From positions 1-20,366 of IMG/VR virus record IMGVR_UViG_3300021182_000009: a stretch of 20,366 nucleotides of DNA; one strand, 5' to 3'. Of this stretch, positions 20,288 through 20,366 are shown one piece after another (position 1 is the stretch's first letter; every line of letters begins with the position of its first letter). A model generated the notes under the pieces. It was not told where the DNA came from and searched no databases. It saw only the letters and a list, made by a program, of their open reading frames with translations. Position numbers and translations under genes: made by a program. The stretch is from a virus.

Positions 20288-20366
20288 TGCTTCCACTCCT
20301 TTCCGCAAATATGACAGCGATGCCAAAGGCCTAAACACCAGTGTATAAAAGGACTGGTTCCGCATT
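20284..20366 (-). CDS. C-terminus of a zinc-ribbon-like protein (cut by window edge)
   Basis: The last 26 codons of a frame that enters from the right read CGTSPFIHWCLGLWHRCHIC then GKEWKQ and TGA. The C-H-I-C pair and the preceding cysteines suggest a zinc ribbon, and the TGA overlaps the next ATG as ATGA. Two other frames cross the same bases; this one is favoured by the overlap and the cysteine pattern. Confidence 0.45.
   Translation of the reverse strand, partial: CGTSPFIHWCLGLWHRCHICGKEWKQ

Noticed and set aside
1-20366. Alternative genetic code with TAG as sense
   Set aside because: TAG ends at least three ordinary genes (582, 11567 and 19821), so the amber at 16903-16905 cannot be explained by a recoded phage.
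1-20366. tRNA genes, CRISPR arrays, insertion sequences or attachment sites
   Set aside because: No cloverleaf, regular repeat-spacer array, transposase frame or paired terminal repeat was seen by reading; a dedicated search was not possible.

Overview
The window is part of a tailed double-stranded DNA bacteriophage or prophage with a P22-like short-tailed (podovirus) head and tail plan. Almost every gene lies on the minus strand and is read from high to low coordinates. The order (nin-type accessory genes, small and large terminase, portal, scaffold, capsid, head-to-tail adaptor, gp10-like tail accessory factor, ejection protein) together with strong GGAG/GAGG ribosome sites and dense ATGA overlaps points to a phage of a Gram-negative, probably gammaproteobacterial, host. 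The sequence alone does not name the host.

Right end (about 16.8-20.4 kb): a tightly packed chain of small genes, several under 60 codons, mostly joined by ATGA or GTGA overlaps. Recognisable are a NinG/Rap-type zinc protein, a possible NinB-like protein, a stand-alone domain otherwise seen at the C-terminus of phage replication proteins, and a small winged-helix-like protein. Between 16.82 and 17.04 kb lies a spacer with RNA-like inverted repeats and a short reading frame cut by one amber codon just before the small terminase.

Packaging and head (about 7.7-16.8 kb): small terminase; large terminase split into an ATPase half and a nuclease half by a +1 frame change at a run of five A; a zinc-ribbon protein; a protein with an H-E-x-x-E motif; a P22-type portal with its own candidate promoter; two small proteins; a GroES-like co-chaperonin; scaffold; a conserved protein; a decoration-like protein whose ribosome site lies in a terminator-like hairpin; and an HK97-fold major capsid protein followed by a clear terminator. 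A plus-strand membrane ORF at 11.45 kb may be a moron.

Tail (1-7.7 kb): a beta-helix virion protein with its own terminator, a structural protein, a repeat-rich fibre, a glycine-rich fibre or adhesin, two small proteins, a gp4-like adaptor, a gp10-like tail accessory factor, a short structural protein, and the start of an ejection protein that runs off the left edge. No integrase, repressor, lysis gene, tRNA, CRISPR array or insertion sequence was seen. The points of most interest are the split terminase, the phage GroES, the amber-interrupted ORF with a duplicated translation start region, and the hairpin before the decoration/capsid genes.
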